A stretch of DNA of 64,000 nucleotides from Orientallactaga sibirica (lineage: Eukaryota; Chordata; Mammalia; Rodentia; Dipodidae), in assembly GCA_036365145.1 (NCBI GenBank), contig JAEOAD010000012.1, positions 42,803,501-42,867,500 on the forward strand, given 5' to 3'. Below, piece by piece: positions 20,761-33,417 of the stretch. The notes under the pieces are model-generated. The model saw only the letters and a program-made list of their open reading frames with translations. It was not told where the DNA came from and did no database searches. The first letter of the stretch is position 1. Every line of letters begins with the position of its first letter. The translations under genes were made by a program, and so were the position numbers.

Positions 20761-21739
20761 TTATATCCTGTGTTTCGATGTGATCTGGATTTTGTGAATT
20801 ACTTTTAACTAGTAAAATTTCTAAGATAAAATGCACTGCAGCTTCCTCCGTGTCTTCTCAAATCATTTGCTCTGAGTCAATCTATCATGTTACAAGGACA
20901 CACACATTGCCAGTGCTATGGTGACATCTTTATGGTAATCAAAGGGGTCTTCTTGACAAAACTCTACCAGAAATGATGTGGCTAGCCCTAAAGTGAGCCT
21001 TTTTGGAAGGGATGTATCTGTCCAAGGCAGGCTTTCAGAAGACTAAACCGATGGACTGACATCATGAGAGAGCATGAGTCACAAACCCACTGCCAAGTTG
21101 CTTTAGAATTTGTCACCTGTCATTTGTGTCAGGTGATATTGGGTTGATTTGTTAGAAAGCAACAACAGACTCGTGCAAGTATGAACCTATAAAGTATCTG
21201 ATATTTTATTATATCAAAGAGCGACATTGTGTCAGTATACTACACTCCACATACCATGTTAGGATTCAGTTTCACAATTGTGCTCTTGTCCTTTCAAGAT
21301 GGGTCTAAACATTGTTGTTCTCTCTGAGGAAGCACAGTCATGAAGCAGGTCTTGGGAAGTATCCACTGTAACAGGAAAGTTCTGGAAGCATTCAGTGAAG
21401 GTTGGAGATGCTGTATCTTGTGTTCCTATGTAAAATTCTTTTAAGTTTTGCAGGGTTAATTCCTGTAGCATGAATTGAGTTAGAAAATAAAATGTTCAGG
21501 CCTATCAGAGGCAGGTCCTTACAGATGGATCTTGAATGGTGCATAGAAGTACCTGATCTGAAACTTACAGTGGCTTCCATTAAAGGTCCCTATTGTCCCC
21601 TGTATGAAGACCTATTTCTGTAAGATCTAAGTCCTTCTTTTCTGCCTGTCTTCATCTAATGGCGCTTGTACATCATGCTGGGGGGAAATTCTTTTAATTC
21701 CTCAAATAGCAGCACTCCTTTTTTCCCTCTGTGCCTTTA
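20761..21739. other. Single-copy-looking sequence
   Basis: Nothing recognised. Two short minus-strand frames at 21259-21580 overlap each other out of phase and have no known motif. Confidence 0.4.
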
Positions 21740-22000
21740 AAAATGCCCTTCCACCTTTCAAGAATATTCTTTACTGCACTTCTTTTCATTAGGTTCTATC
21801 AGTGAACCCTCTCTGATGCCTCTGTGATCCAGTCATAACTCTTTCTAGTGCTCTATATCTGTTCTTCCACAGCACATTGTACTTACATGTTATTATCACA
21901 TTATAGTGGAGCCACATAGTGACTTGTCTTTTCTTAAAGAGAATGTAATCTCTTAAAGGGCAGTCTGCATTCTATTCATTCTAGACCCCCAGTGACATAT
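21740..22000 (+). mobile_element. Probable L2 fragment
   Basis: CTGATGCCTCTGTGATCC, then TTCCACAGCACATTGTACTT, and later AATGTAATCTCTTAAAGGGCAG follow the order of motifs seen in L2 3' regions. Old and diverged. Confidence 0.45.
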
Positions 22001-23444
22001 ATATATAATTTGATAAGCCAATGTTCAAACCATATTTAAATTATAAAATTTTAAAGGGCCTATGAAATCATTCCATTGGATTTGAGTTTTTAGAACTCAG
22101 GTGAAAATACTTGTGCTTTTTTTTTTTGGGGGGGATACTGTATAGAAAGTAAAATACAACAAAACCAGTAATTGTCCAACACCTTTTTAGTGCACAGTGG
22201 CATTTCAAAAGAACATTTTTCAGGGGTACTAGAGATGCTATAAACTGTGATGTAGCAATTACTATCTTAAGTACAATACATGGTATAAATCAATGGTGGC
22301 ATTAAATCTTGTCTAAATGACCAGAACATGAGCTGAAACTCTGTTTGCAGCACATATTTCTCTTCAGTTGATTTCCCTCCCTGTAGGCTTGTGGTCTGTG
22401 AAGAGAGACATTTAATGGCAGGAAAATCAAGCCTCAATTTATTTCAGTATTTTAAAAATAATCGTCCTTGGAAACCTTATAGTTTAAAAACAAATACCTA
22501 CTGGCTTACACACATATTTGTGATGAAAATCAAGGGACTCTTGGGGTGATAACCCAGCGGGTCAGAATTAGTCCTTTATATTTATCTGCAGCATAAATAA
22601 TTTTAAATGCTCAAAGTACTAAAATTGTTAATGCTAATCTTGGTTTTGTGATTCCTGATATGTGACAAAGAAATACAAATGTTCAAAACAAATACATTTA
22701 ATTCCCTGATTATTTTAATAGACTTTATAAATGATTATTCTTAGAGAAGGGATGTGCAACTAAACAGGCCATGATCGAGTTCAATTCCAAACACTTGATT
22801 AGAAAATGTAATTACTCCTCCCTTACCAGCAGTGATGGAATTACATTGTGAAATCCAAATGCATGTGTTCCGTTGTGCCACTAGCCCTTCACTTAAGTGA
22901 ACAATGACACACCACCTCACCTCTGTGGAGATTTCCCGCTAAGCTTATTCAACTCTCCATTTACTGGTACTGAGAATTTCGTCATTCTGGGATACAATTT
23001 CCTCTACCCGAGGGACACTTCTGGTGGACTCATCACTTCACTTCCTTATTCTGCAAAAAGAAAAGAAAGCAGGTGGCACCACTTGCTTGGTTTAGTTGAG
23101 TTCCATCTGTGATAAGCCCTGAATGGAATTCTGGTAACTCTTCTTTTTTTTTTTATATTTCTAAAACTATCAAAACAAACAAAATATACATAATTGAAAT
23201 CATTCAGTTCCCCTTTCCAGTTAACTGTTCACTGTTCCATATGCCAGGATAGCTGGCCTCAGCACTGAGATTACAGACACACACTAATGTGTCTATCTTC
23301 ACATGGGTTCTGGGACTTATGAGCTCAAGTACCCACTGAGGCAACTGAATTTTTGCTTAATTCAGACGAGTGAGGTTTGTCTGTGTCACTCATATTATAT
23401 CTTTCTTCCATGGTTACCTTTACCCTTTTGTAAATGCTTGTCAT
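22001..23444. other. AT-rich single-copy region
   Basis: No gene or repeat body recognised. Confidence 0.45.
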
Positions 23445-24108
23445 TTTTTTTTTTAATTTTTAAAGCTTTTTATTGACAATTTAAAACCCTGTTTTTTAAG
23501 TAAGAACTTTGTATGGGCCAGCATGTGTTGGTATCATAACGTCCCTCCTCCCTGCCCCCATTCTACTGAAGGCCCTCCTCAGTGAGATTGCTGATATTCA
23601 CTATGGGGTTGTTGTTTATGAGTTGTGAGAGCAACAGTCAGTCATTGTGTGGGAAGCAATGCCTCTGGATAGACCCTCCCACCCTGTGATTCTTGTAATT
23701 TCTCTGCCCCCCCCCTTGAGGCACGGTGGATATGTTTCAAATCTACTTTAGTGTTGAGCTCTCAGCAGCTTCTGGATTTCTGCTTTGGTGCATTTTGAGT
23801 ATCCTCAGTGTTTTTCTCCTTCATCGTGGTGCATGTTGTCAGGCTTATCATTAAAGCAGCACTCTTGCTCATCTCTCCAATTCTTCCATGGTTTTACCTG
23901 GGCCCCAGTTGATGTCTGAGTGTTGGTTCATCTCTTGCCAGGGAGTCAGCTATCTTGTCTTGTTGATAGATTTTAGTTGTCTTCAGTTCTCACTGCCTTC
24001 TGAAAAAGAAAAACAGATTCTCCAACAAGGAGTGATATCAGCATAGGTTAAATGGGATAAACATTGTTAATTTAGAAAGATTTTGATAGGTGTAGCCTCT
24101 CTTTTGGA

Positions 24109-24151
<43 letters not shown>

Positions 24152-24730
24152 ATTTGAAGCTTCTCATTGTAGTCAATAATCTTGAACTTCACAATGTTAT
24201 TGCCCTCTTGTCTCCAGCAGCTCATGTAGTGCTTACAGCACTACATGGACTAACCATCTGGGAAATGGCTTCCTTCCAGATTCCAGCTAGATCTCTCAAT
24301 TTTCTATGTTGGCAACATGTGCTGTCTTCAGCATTAGGGTCTTACCTTTTATCTTAGGTGGGTAATCAAGTGCTTTGGCAGAAGTCTGTCTTGTTGTAGG
24401 GACTTCATAGGCATATCAGATCAACAGCTCAATGTGGGTTATAACTGATTTCTCGTACTGGGAGTTACAAGCCAGTGCCAAATGTTTTAGTGTTAGGCTT
24501 CATCCCACCTTCTTCTGGGACCATCTTACCAGGTGATCCCTCCATACTCCTATTAAGGGTTAAACTTTTAGTTTACTGTCTGTGAGGAAGGTTACTATAG
24601 TACCAATTCATTTTGGATTTAGTTTTGTGTGTATTTTCCCCCACCTCCCCATCCCCTCTCCAAACCCTTCATCCTGATTATCTCTCCCTCATCATTTTCC
24701 TTTTAATGTATCTAGTTATCAGCTAAAATT
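23445..24730 (-). mobile_element. Probable L1 3' UTR, antisense
   Basis: Begins with TTTTTAATTTTTAAAGC, the complement of an A-rich end, and continues with pyrimidine-rich text (GTCCCTCCTCCCTGCCCCC) typical of the complement of rodent L1 3' UTRs. The style matches the antisense segment at 63645-64000. The far boundary is uncertain, and a 40-bp A run lies inside. Confidence 0.5.
24110..24149. repeat. Poly(A) run, 40 bp
   Basis: Uninterrupted run of A inside the presumed antisense L1 segment. Confidence 0.95.
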
Positions 24731-27055
24731 ATTTTATTATTGTGTTATTTCCTTATTTATCTTTATAAACTTATTTATTTATTCCTTATTTATCTTTATA
24801 ATGTTATATATTTGTTTATTTTACTCAGATATAACTACTTTTGTTCTCATTTTCTTAAAACTTTCAGTAACCTATTTCAAAGGAAAATAGTGGAAATAAC
24901 TTTCATTTATTTGAATGACAAACAGAGCAACAAAAGTTTCCAGATACAATGTTTATACATGTTCAATATAGTAAAACATTAAAATAATCTAGAGATTTCA
25001 AGTTGTGGCCAAAACCTTATATTCTCAGTAAGCCAGAGTTAAATGGAGCAGCAGGATTCAGGAATATGACTAATTTAATTCCTAAGGCTTTCATATGCTC
25101 ATTTATTATATGAAGTATTTTAAATCTATCCTCATAACCTAATGTGAGGCAATATTAAATGATGCTTTAGTGAGCCCTGAATCATAGGAAGAGAAGGAAG
25201 GATATTTTCAAATGTCAGCATGGATAGTGTTATTCTTGTGGGAGAGAGAAACATAGTGTTTATGATTTTATCATTCTAAGAGTCAATAATCAATGTAAGT
25301 CAGTGCCTCTCTGCAATATACCTAAAAACCTACTCCCAAAAGACAAGGTTCCTTTATGTTCAGACATAGGAATATGTATTTTCTAAGCAAAAAATGATTC
25401 TCTGTGCTTGTCTAAGACGGTCCTAATATTATTTTAAGTGCATACATACATACACTTGCATTGAGAAATGACACTTTAATGCATAGATACAAAATAATTT
25501 TCCTATTTTGGCTTGAAACAGGTGCAATTAATTTGTGATCATTTCATTTATCTTGTCTCTAATGCACACATTTAACTAAAGTTTCAGTGTGGAGTGGAAC
25601 AGGAAATTTGTAGTTTCTTGAAATCTCTGATGTGTTTATGTGGCTGCTGTGGATTCATCAGGAAATTAAGGAAACCCAACAGTCAATTTTTCAGAACATA
25701 GTTTGCAACTTAGGAGGTGAGCTGATTGCCCTCCTTTCCCTGCCACTTCACTGAGCTAGTGAGGGTGATTTCCTATGATGCATCAGTTTCTTAAGATGAC
25801 AGAGTGGAAAATCACCTGGGGTCTTGGGTTGCCAAAGCCCTCAAGACCTTTTCAATGTCCAATAAAAGCACAGATCAGTGATCCAAGGAACAATAGACAT
25901 GAGTCTCCAGCATAAACAAACCACTGTCGATGTCTGGTGGAATCCTAAGATCACAGCAATATTGTATTGACTGATTCAGAAAGATTGCCTGGTTGTGTTT
26001 ATCAGCAATGCAATTAAAAAGATGGAGCTGGAGAAGAATATTACAGCTACTTTAGAATGCCTAGTTTGGTTGCTTTTTCCTTTGTTTGGAAAGCTATCAT
26101 TTTCATTAATGATTTCTTTCCATGAAATAACTCAAATTTAAAAATTAAAAAGTAAGTATGTGTAAATATGTTTGGGTTTCCTTTACTAGCATCTGTTTGC
26201 TTTTCTTGTTAATGCCAGATTCTTAATTTCCTTTCAGATCTTTGACTTCCTATAAGTGGTTATGTAAGGTAATTCAAATGTAGAATATATGTTATTAATT
26301 TTTGAATAGTTGAATTGTTTTCTCAAATGTTCTGTTAATTGGCTCATATCAATATTACCTTAGAATTCCATGGTACTTGTGTTTAAAAGGATATTTTATA
26401 GCATTTATTCTTTGTCCCTGGGGAAAGTAGATTCAAAGATCAAGGAAGTTTCAAGGTCACATATCTGATAGTAGACAATCAGGGAGAAGTTCTTGAGATG
26501 TCTTGGTTCAGAAGCAGGCTTGACCCTTCATCTCTAGATATCTCACTCAGTTTCTTTGTCAAATGAAAGTGGCAGTAGCTGTTTAGCCTACTCATAACCA
26601 GTATGTAGAGAATGACAAAGATAGATGTATGTGATGGTAAGAGAGGGTGAGGGTGACTAAAGTCAGATGCTGCTGCCATAAGGATCTTGCTTTTTCCTCA
26701 TGTTGCCTCTATAAGTCGATTACCTCAGGGAATCATCTTTGTCAGAGAGCCTGTTGATCTGAATTAGTAACAATTTCACAAAGAATATGAATGAAATAGA
26801 ACTGTTTATCCTAGGAAAACACAGGATTTAGACTCATGGTGACAAAGAAACATGTGTCAATTCAGGAAGGGAACTATTCCTATTCTGTAACTGACAACAT
26901 TGGCACTAAACAGCCTGTCATATTTTCTCCCCATAGGCACATCCACAGTGGGTAGGAGTTATATCATAGTCATGGTTTCCTAGGGGCTGTTGATTCCATG
27001 TAACTCCAGTTAAAGGATTCAAATACCATGTCCTCCTGCTTCATTTCTAAGAAAT
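24731..27055. other. AT-rich single-copy region
   Basis: Short TTTAT-rich repeats lie near 24730-24830. No gene is recognised. Confidence 0.45.
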
Positions 27056-27150
27056 ACCAAATAGTAAGATGTCATTTATTGAGTACTTTCTCTGAGCCCT
27101 GGGGCAAAGCTAAGTGTTTTGTAAGAATTATCTGATGTCGATTGTTACAT
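27056..27150 (+). mobile_element. Probable MIR/L2-class fragment
   Basis: TCATTTATTGAGTACTTTCT, CTAAGTGTTTTGTAAGAATTA and TCTGATG follow the order of the common ancient mammalian 'TTATTGAGYACYTACT...' motif. Too short to choose between families. Confidence 0.4.
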
Positions 27151-27384
27151 ATTGTCAGACAAAGGTGTCTTTCTTAGATCCACCTGGAAGAAAGAGAATC
27201 AAGACCTAGGGACGCAGTTTCCCTGTTCCTCCACATCACATCTGCCTGGATGCTCACAGGCCTTCAGATTCTCTGACTTTTGCTTGTGTTTTGAATACAC
27301 CAGTCTGCTCCCACTTCCGCATTTCCATACTGTTGCACCTACCTTTCACCTACTTTGTGTGTGTGTAGGGGGGTTGGTATGGTG

Positions 27385-27597
27385 TGTCAGTGAAAGGGCC
27401 TCATGTATCCAGGGCTAGCCCCAGACTTACTATGTAGCTAACTTTGAACTTCATATCTCCTTGACACCACCTTAGAAGTGCTGGGATTACAGGTGTATGT
27501 CACCACCCCAAGTCTTTGCTGAGCTGGGGATGGAATTCAGGGCCTCGTGCACACTATGCAAACATTCTGCCAGCAGAGCCATGCACCCAAGCCCATT
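27385..27597 (-). mobile_element. Old B4-like composite SINE, minus strand
   Basis: B1-like minus-strand text (CAGGGCTAGCCCCAGACTTAC, GTGCTGGGATTACAGGTGT) is followed by a tRNA-like head (GCTGGGGATGGAATTCAGGG, CATTCTGCCAGCAGAGCCATG). Confidence 0.65.
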
Positions 27598-30019
27598 TTG
27601 TCCTTTTCTTTTCAGTTCTGGGAATGGAACTGAGTGACTCCTGAACGTGGGCAAACACTCCATCACAGAGCTATAGCTAGAGCTCATACCTCCTTTTCTC
27701 TCTGTTCTCTGATACCCCTTGATGGCTACATTCTGTGTTTCTTTCAAGTCCTGACTACAAAACAAATATCTTGTTGAAGATCCCCAGCTTATATCTAAAA
27801 TTTCCAATTGAGTCTTACCCAACAGTTTATACTCAAACCTACTTTTCTGTGTTCTTAAAGCATCAACCACAGCTTGCAATTCTCCTTCACCTCATTTTAT
27901 CTTTTGTTTCTCCTACTAGAGAAGAAGCATCAGGAGGATTGTTATCTGCTCTGTACAGTAGTCTATCTTCAAAGCACCCCTCCTGGATGCTGAGAATGCT
28001 TCTTTAATATGTATTGGGATTGCTATAGAGAGGGAAAACCAACAGGGCCATAAGGTGGTATCCATACTCTTTTAGCCAGAGAAAAGACAAGTATTACTAG
28101 CATTGCTACCATGCCCTCCTTAGGCTTAGGTACTCCATCTCCTGACTAATTTGTCACCTAATTAACACATCTATCGTTTGCATGCTCAGTCTTCACTTGT
28201 AATCTGGGAACCAACATTTAATGAAACTGTTTCTCAGGAAGGTCTTTCAGGAGAAGAAAATTTAATGAAGGCTAGTCACACTTAAAGAGAAACCATTTAA
28301 AAGAAGTAAATTTTCATACAAAATTGTGAAAAAAATCGATTACTATAACTTGACATGGATAATCAGTTTGTTCAATGTATATTTAACAAAAAATTACACT
28401 TCTTAGTATATTATATAAAGGATGTATAAAGAATGAATCCAGTTAAATTTTCTGTTAAAAAAAGGTGTGATAATGGGGTGACAGGATCTTATACTTAAAC
28501 TTGGCTTTCTCCATAGGATCAGAAATAGATTTAATCTGACAAAAGTATCTGTGAGTCTAACTGATTTTTCAAGACCTTTTCTTAATCTTTGAGTGACTGA
28601 ACTGCTTCCTTTTTGGAGTGCTTTGTGCTGTTACACTCATTATTTTTCTCCCTTTTGCCATTTAACCCACTCATCTGCTGGGTCATCTGAGATATCATAC
28701 TCAAACACTCACAAAAGGGTTTTCTCTTTGCATTTTCTCAAGTTAGCAGGTGCCAGACTTGAGTAGTAAGGGTAGAGAGTCCTTTTGAATGTTTTAAGGG
28801 ACAATTCATTTTGTCTCATTCAGCTCAACCATGATTGTCACATACTGAGCTGCAAGCACTATTCAGGAATTTATGGAAGCATTTTACTTTCCAAAACAGT
28901 TGAGTTATGGGAATGGAATCACATACTTAGCTACAAAATGATAGACCTCCTTTCAACTCCACACAAATGCCTGGCTTTTCCAGTATAACCTTAAACTTGA
29001 ATAAATGAAACTACTAATTTGGATTTTTGAAAAGAGTTACATGTAGAAGGCTGTTCCATCCAATCATTTTTTTCCACTAGCTCAACTCAAATCCTCTTAT
29101 TAAGAGGCTCATTTTCCTGAATTTATGAATGTACAATTTCAAGTTGCCTATAGCTTATGCCAAAAGCCAGTTAGTTAATAACAGCCCTATATAATGAGAG
29201 TAGCCATGCACTTGGTCCTTGAACACCTGATATGCCATGTCAGAGTCACAGGCTTCTTTGTATACTGGGAATAAGGATTTCATTGTGAGGGAGGCTGGAT
29301 GAAGCTTATAGATACTATGCATTTTGTGCTGAAGTGGTAAGCATGTGTTAAGTCTTTATGAGATAACTTGAGAAAAACATCATCCTGGGCAAATGCAAAT
29401 CTCCGTGAAAATAAAATCTCTGAGCATATCACCTGGAAGAGACTGCCTGCTCATTGTTTGCCAATCTGAAGAAGATTAAAGCATATAAATAGTAACTTGA
29501 ATTGCTTTCGATGTTCTTTTCTGAAAGCAACAGATAACTGCAAAATCAAAATGTCTTTAAAATAGATGCATCTTCCTATTCCACATAAAAAGAAGTAAGA
29601 AGACAGGCAGAGAAGAGCAGGGCTCTGCTTTTAGTTCACATAGATTTTGGGCTCTGACCTCCTCTCTCTTAGAGTTCACTTCTGGTTTGGGAGTAATAGG
29701 GTTATAGAAATTCTCAGAATCTGACTTGTTCACAAACATAGATGGGTTGCTACCTCAGGTCCTTTATATTTACTCTTCTTTCTGCCAAGGTTATACTGTG
29801 TTCACAATTTATTCATACTACTGCTTAAAATTTACTCCGGAGAAAAATTACACTTATACATTTGTGCACGTTAGAGATTATCCAGAGATTTTAGTTGTAA
29901 AATGTACATTTTGTGATTTTAGGCATAGATAGTGGGTAGGAGAGGGCATGATGCTGTATGCGTGGGCACATGTTAGTGTGCACGGATATGTGTACATTTG
30001 TGTCCATGTGGAGGCTAGA
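27598..30019. other. Single-copy-looking region
   Basis: No gene or repeat recognised. The 130-codon minus-strand frame at 27487-27879 starts in this region and runs into the SINE, so it is not taken as a gene. Confidence 0.45.
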
Positions 30020-30492
30020 GATCAATGTCAGCGGGTAAAGTGTTTGCTATATACATAAACATAAGGATCTGCATGGGGATCCCAGCACCCATGTAAATAT
30101 ACTGGGTGTGGTGGAGCTTGTCAGGGCTTTTCTGTGTGTTGCCCAGTGCTGGAGGGGTGGAGACAGGATCTTCTGGGGCTTTCCAGTTTGTCTAACCAGA
30201 TCAGTTAGCTCTAGGTTCCTCAAGAGACTCACACACAAAAATGGGAGTGATGGCGTGCATCAGTAATCTCAGTGCTGGGGGGGGGGGAGTGGACAGAGAC
30301 AAAGGAATCACTGGAGCCTTGTTGGCTAGCTTGACTAGCCAAATTGATGAACTCTGAGTTTAACAAAATAACTCATCTCAAGAAAATGGAGAGCAATAGA
30401 GTAAGATGCCACTATCATCCTCTGGTCTCAAAACATGCACATAAACAACACGGCTGTGTACACACATGTATACCACACACATATACACAAGA
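30020..30492 (+). mobile_element. Old SINE remnant(s), B4-like
   Basis: GGTAAAGTGTTTGCT, ATCTGCATGGGGATCCCAGC, GTGCTGGAGGGGTGG and a second B1-like part at 30245-30345, ending in a CA-rich stretch. Probably one or two diverged composite SINEs. Confidence 0.5.
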
Positions 30493-31094
30493 AGAATGAC
30501 GGAACTAGTTCAATTTTATTGTTTGAAATATTTTCAGTGCTAATTATAAATTGATCAAAGGTTTATAGCTAACTGTATTAAGGAAATACACCAGATTACG
30601 CAATCTTCAGAAACAGTTTTGAAGTCACTTTTGAGTTTGTGCTCACTGAAAAACTGAAAACACTGAAATTTATAAAATTCATTCATAGTCCAGAGTTTAC
30701 TAACTAGAAGAAAGTATGGTCATGGAGAAGCATCCATTGTTTTTCTTTAAATCATCACGAATTTTAAGGAAGATAAGTTGGTACCCTCCATCTCCATGGT
30801 TCTATCATTTGAACGAAATTTCCATTTCCTTGTCACCTGAGGTGCACAAATACTTTTGTGACACGAGTACAAAGATTATTGGACCAGACAGAACCTCATC
30901 CATTGTGTTTTCTAATTACTCGTGTTTCTGAGAATCACATATGGATCACACTTGCTAAAGTCATACCCGGACACACTGTAGTTCTTCCCCCTGCTTTTTT
31001 GTTAATGTCTTTACCACTTGATAGGACGTCTTTGGATAAGCACATTTACTGAACACGGGATTCTTCTTCCCAGATTTTCCTCTATCACTTTACC
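30493..31094. other. Single-copy-looking sequence
   Basis: No feature recognised. Confidence 0.4.
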
Positions 31095-31300
31095 TAGCTT
31101 TATTTTTCACCATAGCACTTTTCACTCCCTGAGATATTATTTATCGATTTATTTATGTCTGCTTTACTTGTTTCTTTCCTCTGAAGTATAAATTCTATGA
31201 AGCGCAGTGCTTTTATATCCTCCTGTGTCCCTGAGGATTCGCAGAGTTGCTGGCATATAGAAGCTGCTCAGGCAGAGTTGTTGATGGGATGAGCAAAAGG
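31095..31300 (+). mobile_element. Probable L2 3'-end fragment
   Basis: CTCTGAAGTATAAATTCTATGAAG, then TGTCCCTGAGGATTCGCAG and TGCTGGCATATAGAAGCTGC correspond in order to the L2 3' region pattern (AARCTCCATGAGGGCAG ... CCTGGCACATAGTAGG). Confidence 0.55.
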
Positions 31301-31433
31301 GAAAAGGAGATCAAATGTACCTCACATGCTTACTCATAACATCACATGGTATCCAAAAGAGTGAGATGGCCATCATTGTCTCAGGATAATACAGACCCCA
31401 GAGTGGGAGAGGATTTTATTTTCTTGCTGGCAT

Positions 31434-31960
31434 TGCATGAAATTCCCAGAAACCTCTGCATCTGTTACAACTACTTCCTGCAAGGCAGAAGGTCTGTTAA
31501 AACTCCTGTGATCACAGAGAGTGAGTGTTGCCAGGTTAGTGCAAATTACCCTGGGCTAGCTTTAGCCCATCAGTAGCTATTATGGTCCACCTCTGTGTCT
31601 GACCTAACATCCTGATGACTATCAGATGATCAAGGATGATCTTTTTGGAATGTACTAGAAGACCACCAGCTTCTACAAACCCACAGGGTAAGAATGTCAT
31701 CAGATAGCATCTGAGGTCTATGATGGAGATTTTCCCATCCCCCCACATACCCACTCTGCTGTAACCCACCTACCTGATAGTCAGCAAATGGACTTGAAAA
31801 ATACCTTGATTTATGACTTTCCTTTGTTCTGAAACTATAAAACCCTCATGAAATTGTTGACATGTTATCCTAAATCTACGTTCTTGGGCCATGGTCACTC
31901 ATATTTGGCTACAGAAGAAACTATTTCTTATCCCCCTTTAGGTGAAAGCTGTATCTTGCA
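31434..31960 (+). repeat. LTR-like repeat A
   Basis: Diverged relative of the block at 34896-35433. Both share CTGCATCTGT-AC-A-CTACTTCC, TGTGATCACAGAGAG, TTTAGCCC-TCA, TGTCTGACCTAA, AAGAATGTCATCAGATAGCATCTG, TGCTGYAACCCACCTRCCTGAT and TTCTTGRGCCATGGTCA in the same order. The length (about 530 bp) and the AATAAA in the relative suggest an LTR, perhaps MaLR-type. Family unsure. Confidence 0.55.
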
Positions 31961-31984
31961 TTGACACATGAATGCTAGGGTAGA

Positions 31985-32100
31985 TGCTGACACACAATCT
32001 TTTTTTAAATTTATTTTTTATTTATATTATCCTAATTTTACATTCATATTGGTGACTTCATTATCCTCCTCCCTATCCTCCCCTTCTGTAGAGCCACAAT
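31985..32100 (-). mobile_element. L1 3'-end fragment, antisense (copy 1)
   Basis: Its reverse complement matches the forward L1 end at 48040-48130: GACAGGGAGGAGGATAAT-like and TCA-CAATATGAATGTAAAATTA motifs, then a TATAA/A-rich end. It is repeated at 33827-33940 by the tandem duplication. Confidence 0.75.
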
Positions 32101-33060
32101 CTTGATTCTATAAGAAAATAGCTAAAAGGTCCATTTAAATTCCACACATAATCACATATGAGAGAAAGGAAATGAATGCAGAGGTTGTTTTAGGTTGCTG
32201 AAATGAAATGGCATGAATGAGTTTGGGAGAAAGATGTTGTTTACCGTGTTAACAATTTTGGCCCACCCTAGACAGGTCCCAGGAAAATTCCATGACTATT
32301 TGATTTTACCATGCCCTCTATAGCAGAGCATTGCTTTAAAATGCCTCTTAGCCTGACCTCATAGATCACATCAGAGAGATAAAATAAAATTAAAATCTTA
32401 ATTATTTTTTATTTGAGATGTAGGAGAAAAACATATCTGTTTTATATTGGTTTTTTCATTAAATTTTTTCTTAGATAAATGATGATAAGGAATATAATTT
32501 TCTATAACAACCCTTCCTTACTGGACTTTTTTTCACACCATAAATACTACAATGGATAAAGCACTCTATCTCACTTGTTGATAATGTTACATTGAATAAA
32601 GCATTGCTAAGTAATATAACCAATCCAACTGGGTAATAGAGAACATTAATTGACTAAAAATTCCATGCTAAAATTCGAGGTTATATTATAACAACAGATC
32701 CATGTGGCACTGGCCTTCGATGGAGTTGTTGGGAGTGAGCTCTGCTTGAACACTCTTTCTTGAGTGAGGTGTTCTTCTATAATATCTACAGGCATAGGAC
32801 ACCTTAGACACAAGTAAATCATGTGTTTTATGCATCTAGTTATTACTGCCTAGTATTATCAACTTCAATACTCTTGTTAGTCCCTAATGATTCAATTAGA
32901 CAGATGCAGATTTATTTAAAAAATGAAATTTAATGGTAAGGTTAAATAAAAACCATATCAGTTATACAAGATACAAGAAGGGAGCTCAGAGAATCAAGCC
33001 ACTGCTTTGGGTTGATATTTCAGAACGTGATAGCAGATAATTTAAATGGCATGTAGGTAG

Positions 33061-33414
33061 TGTGAACTAAAGTTCCTAGGAAAGCCCTGCATCTGTACCA
33101 CCTACTTCCAGCAAGGTTCAATGCACTGATGAAACTGTGATCACAGAGAGATGGAATGTTACAAGACCAAAGCCAAATTACCTTGGGCCACCTTTAGCCC
33201 CTCAATAGCCATTTATTGCCCTCCTTTGTGTCTGACCTAATATTTATGTGACTATCGGTTGATCAGCTTTGACCTTTTTTGGATGTACTAGCACACCATC
33301 AGCTTCTACCAACCCAAGGGCTAAGAATGTCATCAGATAGCATCTGGAGCTTATGGTAGAGAATTCCTTGCTTTGCTGCAACCCACCTGCCTGATGGTCA
33401 GCCATTGTATTTGA
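33061..33414 (+). repeat. LTR-like repeat B, cut by the duplication junction
   Basis: Same sequence as the first two thirds of 34896-35433, ending at the tandem junction. It starts TGTGAACTAAAGTTCC. Confidence 0.6.
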
Positions 33415-33417
33415 GCT
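33415..33417 (+). other. Duplication junction with 3-nt filler
   Basis: The copy 1 end (...GTATTTGA) is joined to the copy 2 start (CTATTATGG...) through GCT. These bases are not found at that point in the end of copy 2 (...GTATTTGAAAGG). Before CTATTATGG copy 1 has CAGTAG, so the filler may be slippage of AGCT. Confidence 0.8.

Larger units (their letters stand above)
31577..33414 (+). repeat. Tandem duplication, copy 1
   Basis: First of two direct, adjacent copies of about 1.84 kb. It starts CTATTATGGTCCACC inside LTR-like repeat A and ends GTCAGCCATTGTATTTGA inside LTR-like repeat B. By eye it matches copy 2 without any substitution. The only differences are longer homopolymers: C6 vs C4 near 31740, C3 vs C2 near 31842, T7 vs T6 near 32000, T6 vs T5 near 32015, and T6 vs T5 near 32405. 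The total of 6 bp accounts exactly for the change in offset from 1841 to 1835. Confidence 0.95.

Noticed and set aside
27487..27879. 130-codon minus-strand frame as a possible gene
   Set aside because: Its C-terminal part is read through an old B4-like SINE and there is no known motif; chance is sufficient.
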